6,114 nt of DNA from Bacillota bacterium (GTDB lineage: Bacteria; Bacillota; Clostridia; Peptostreptococcales; Anaerovoracaceae), in the NCBI GenBank assembly GCA_022706625.1, contig JAKJCD010000115.1, positions 1 to 6,114 of the forward strand, written 5' to 3'. The translations under genes and the position numbers were made by a program. The notes under the pieces are model-generated. The model saw only the letters and a program-made list of their open reading frames with translations. It searched no databases and was not told the origin of the DNA. The number at the start of each line of letters is the position of its first letter. The stretch's first letter is position 1. Shown piece after piece: positions 5,886-6,114 of this stretch.

Positions 5886-6079
5886 GATGGCAAGGGATGG
5901 CAAGGGGATGGCAAGGGGACGCTTTGTTTGCCACCCCTTGCCTCCTTCTTTGGCCCGTTGGCAAGGGGACGCTTGGTGGCAAGGGTGGTGGCAAGGGGAC
6001 GCTTTGTTTGCCAGCCTGGCAAGGGATGGCAAGGTGGCAAGGGGACGCTTTGTTTGCCACCCTTGCCTCTTTCTTTGCC
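5886..6079. repeat. Array of GGCAAGGGGACGCTT REP-like palindromic repeats
   Basis: TGGCAAGG occurs nine times (starting at 5888, 5898, 5909, 5959, 5977, 5989, 6017, 6027, 6035), and four of these continue as TGGCAAGGGGACGCTT (5909, 5959, 5989, 6035). Three of those four are identical 25-mers that end in TTTGCCA (5909-5933, 5989-6013, 6035-6059); the copy at 5959 is cut short. Two larger units of about 65 bp, 5888-5954 and 6017-6079, match throughout apart from a 3-nt and a 1-nt indel and a few substitutions. GGCAAGGGG (5910-5918) pairs perfectly with CCCCTTGCC (5934-5942). In the second unit 8 bp pair likewise. From knowledge of Firmicute genomes I associate GGGGACG-core repeats with flanks of Y1/IS200-like (REP-associated) transposase genes. 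No transposase is visible here, and the open frames across the array are repeat-derived. Confidence 0.8.
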
Positions 6080-6114
6080 GGGGTTTTGGTTTACATTGCC
6101 GGCGGCCGAAGGCC

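Noticed and set aside
5886..6079. CRISPR array
   Set aside because: Copies start at irregular intervals (50, 30 and 46 nt), the spaces between them are themselves repeat fragments, and one copy is truncated; no cas genes are present.
5826..6114. Minus-strand open frames through the repeat array, one of them open to the right edge
   Set aside because: The translations are low-complexity products of the repeats (Pro, Cys, His, Leu, Ala runs) and start at TTG or GTG within repeats. A gene reading in from the right and ending here cannot be fully excluded, but nothing supports it.

Overview
The window looks like a stretch of chromosome from an anaerobic, amino-acid-fermenting member of the Firmicutes, probably class Clostridia. 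The reasons are strong AGGAGG-type ribosome binding sites, TTGNNN-N17-TATNNT promoters, and a kinase/ferredoxin-oxidoreductase operon typical of that group. The assignment is inference from gene content; I cannot name a genus.

Left part (2-4126, + strand). A tightly packed operon enters from the left edge. It holds the 3' two thirds of butyrate kinase (buk), a P-loop ATPase of unknown role that overlaps buk by 8 nt, and the four subunits of a 2-oxoacid:ferredoxin oxidoreductase in the order ferredoxin (delta), alpha, beta, gamma. Gaps are -8, 22, 20, 4 and 1 nt. The oxidoreductase most resembles the VOR/KOR type. Together with an acyl kinase, and presumably a phosphotransacylase upstream of the window, it would turn 2-oxoacids from valine, leucine or isoleucine into acyl-CoA plus reduced ferredoxin, then acyl phosphate, then a branched-chain acid plus ATP. 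After the gamma subunit come five in-phase 13-nt units, three of them clear, and a terminator hairpin with a perfect 21-bp stem.

Middle part (4127-4818). An AT-rich promoter region with an 11-bp direct repeat at 20-bp pitch precedes a sigma-A-like promoter and a monocistronic, AT-rich GNAT acetyltransferase gene related to short ArgA-like N-acetylglutamate synthases. It converges on the next gene.

Right part (4819-6114). A PhzF-family isomerase/epimerase gene lies on the minus strand with its own promoter. Beyond it are an inverted repeat (5834-5879) and a dense array of GGCAAGGGGACGCTT repeats (about 5886-6079), arranged as two approximately 65-bp units around two shorter copies. The array resembles the REP-like palindromes that flank Y1/IS200-like transposase genes. 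No transposase is in the window; one might lie just past the right edge.

Nothing here is clearly a new system. The best leads are the uncharacterised ATPase embedded in the buk/vor operon, the nested repeat array, and the 13-nt tandem units at the operon end.
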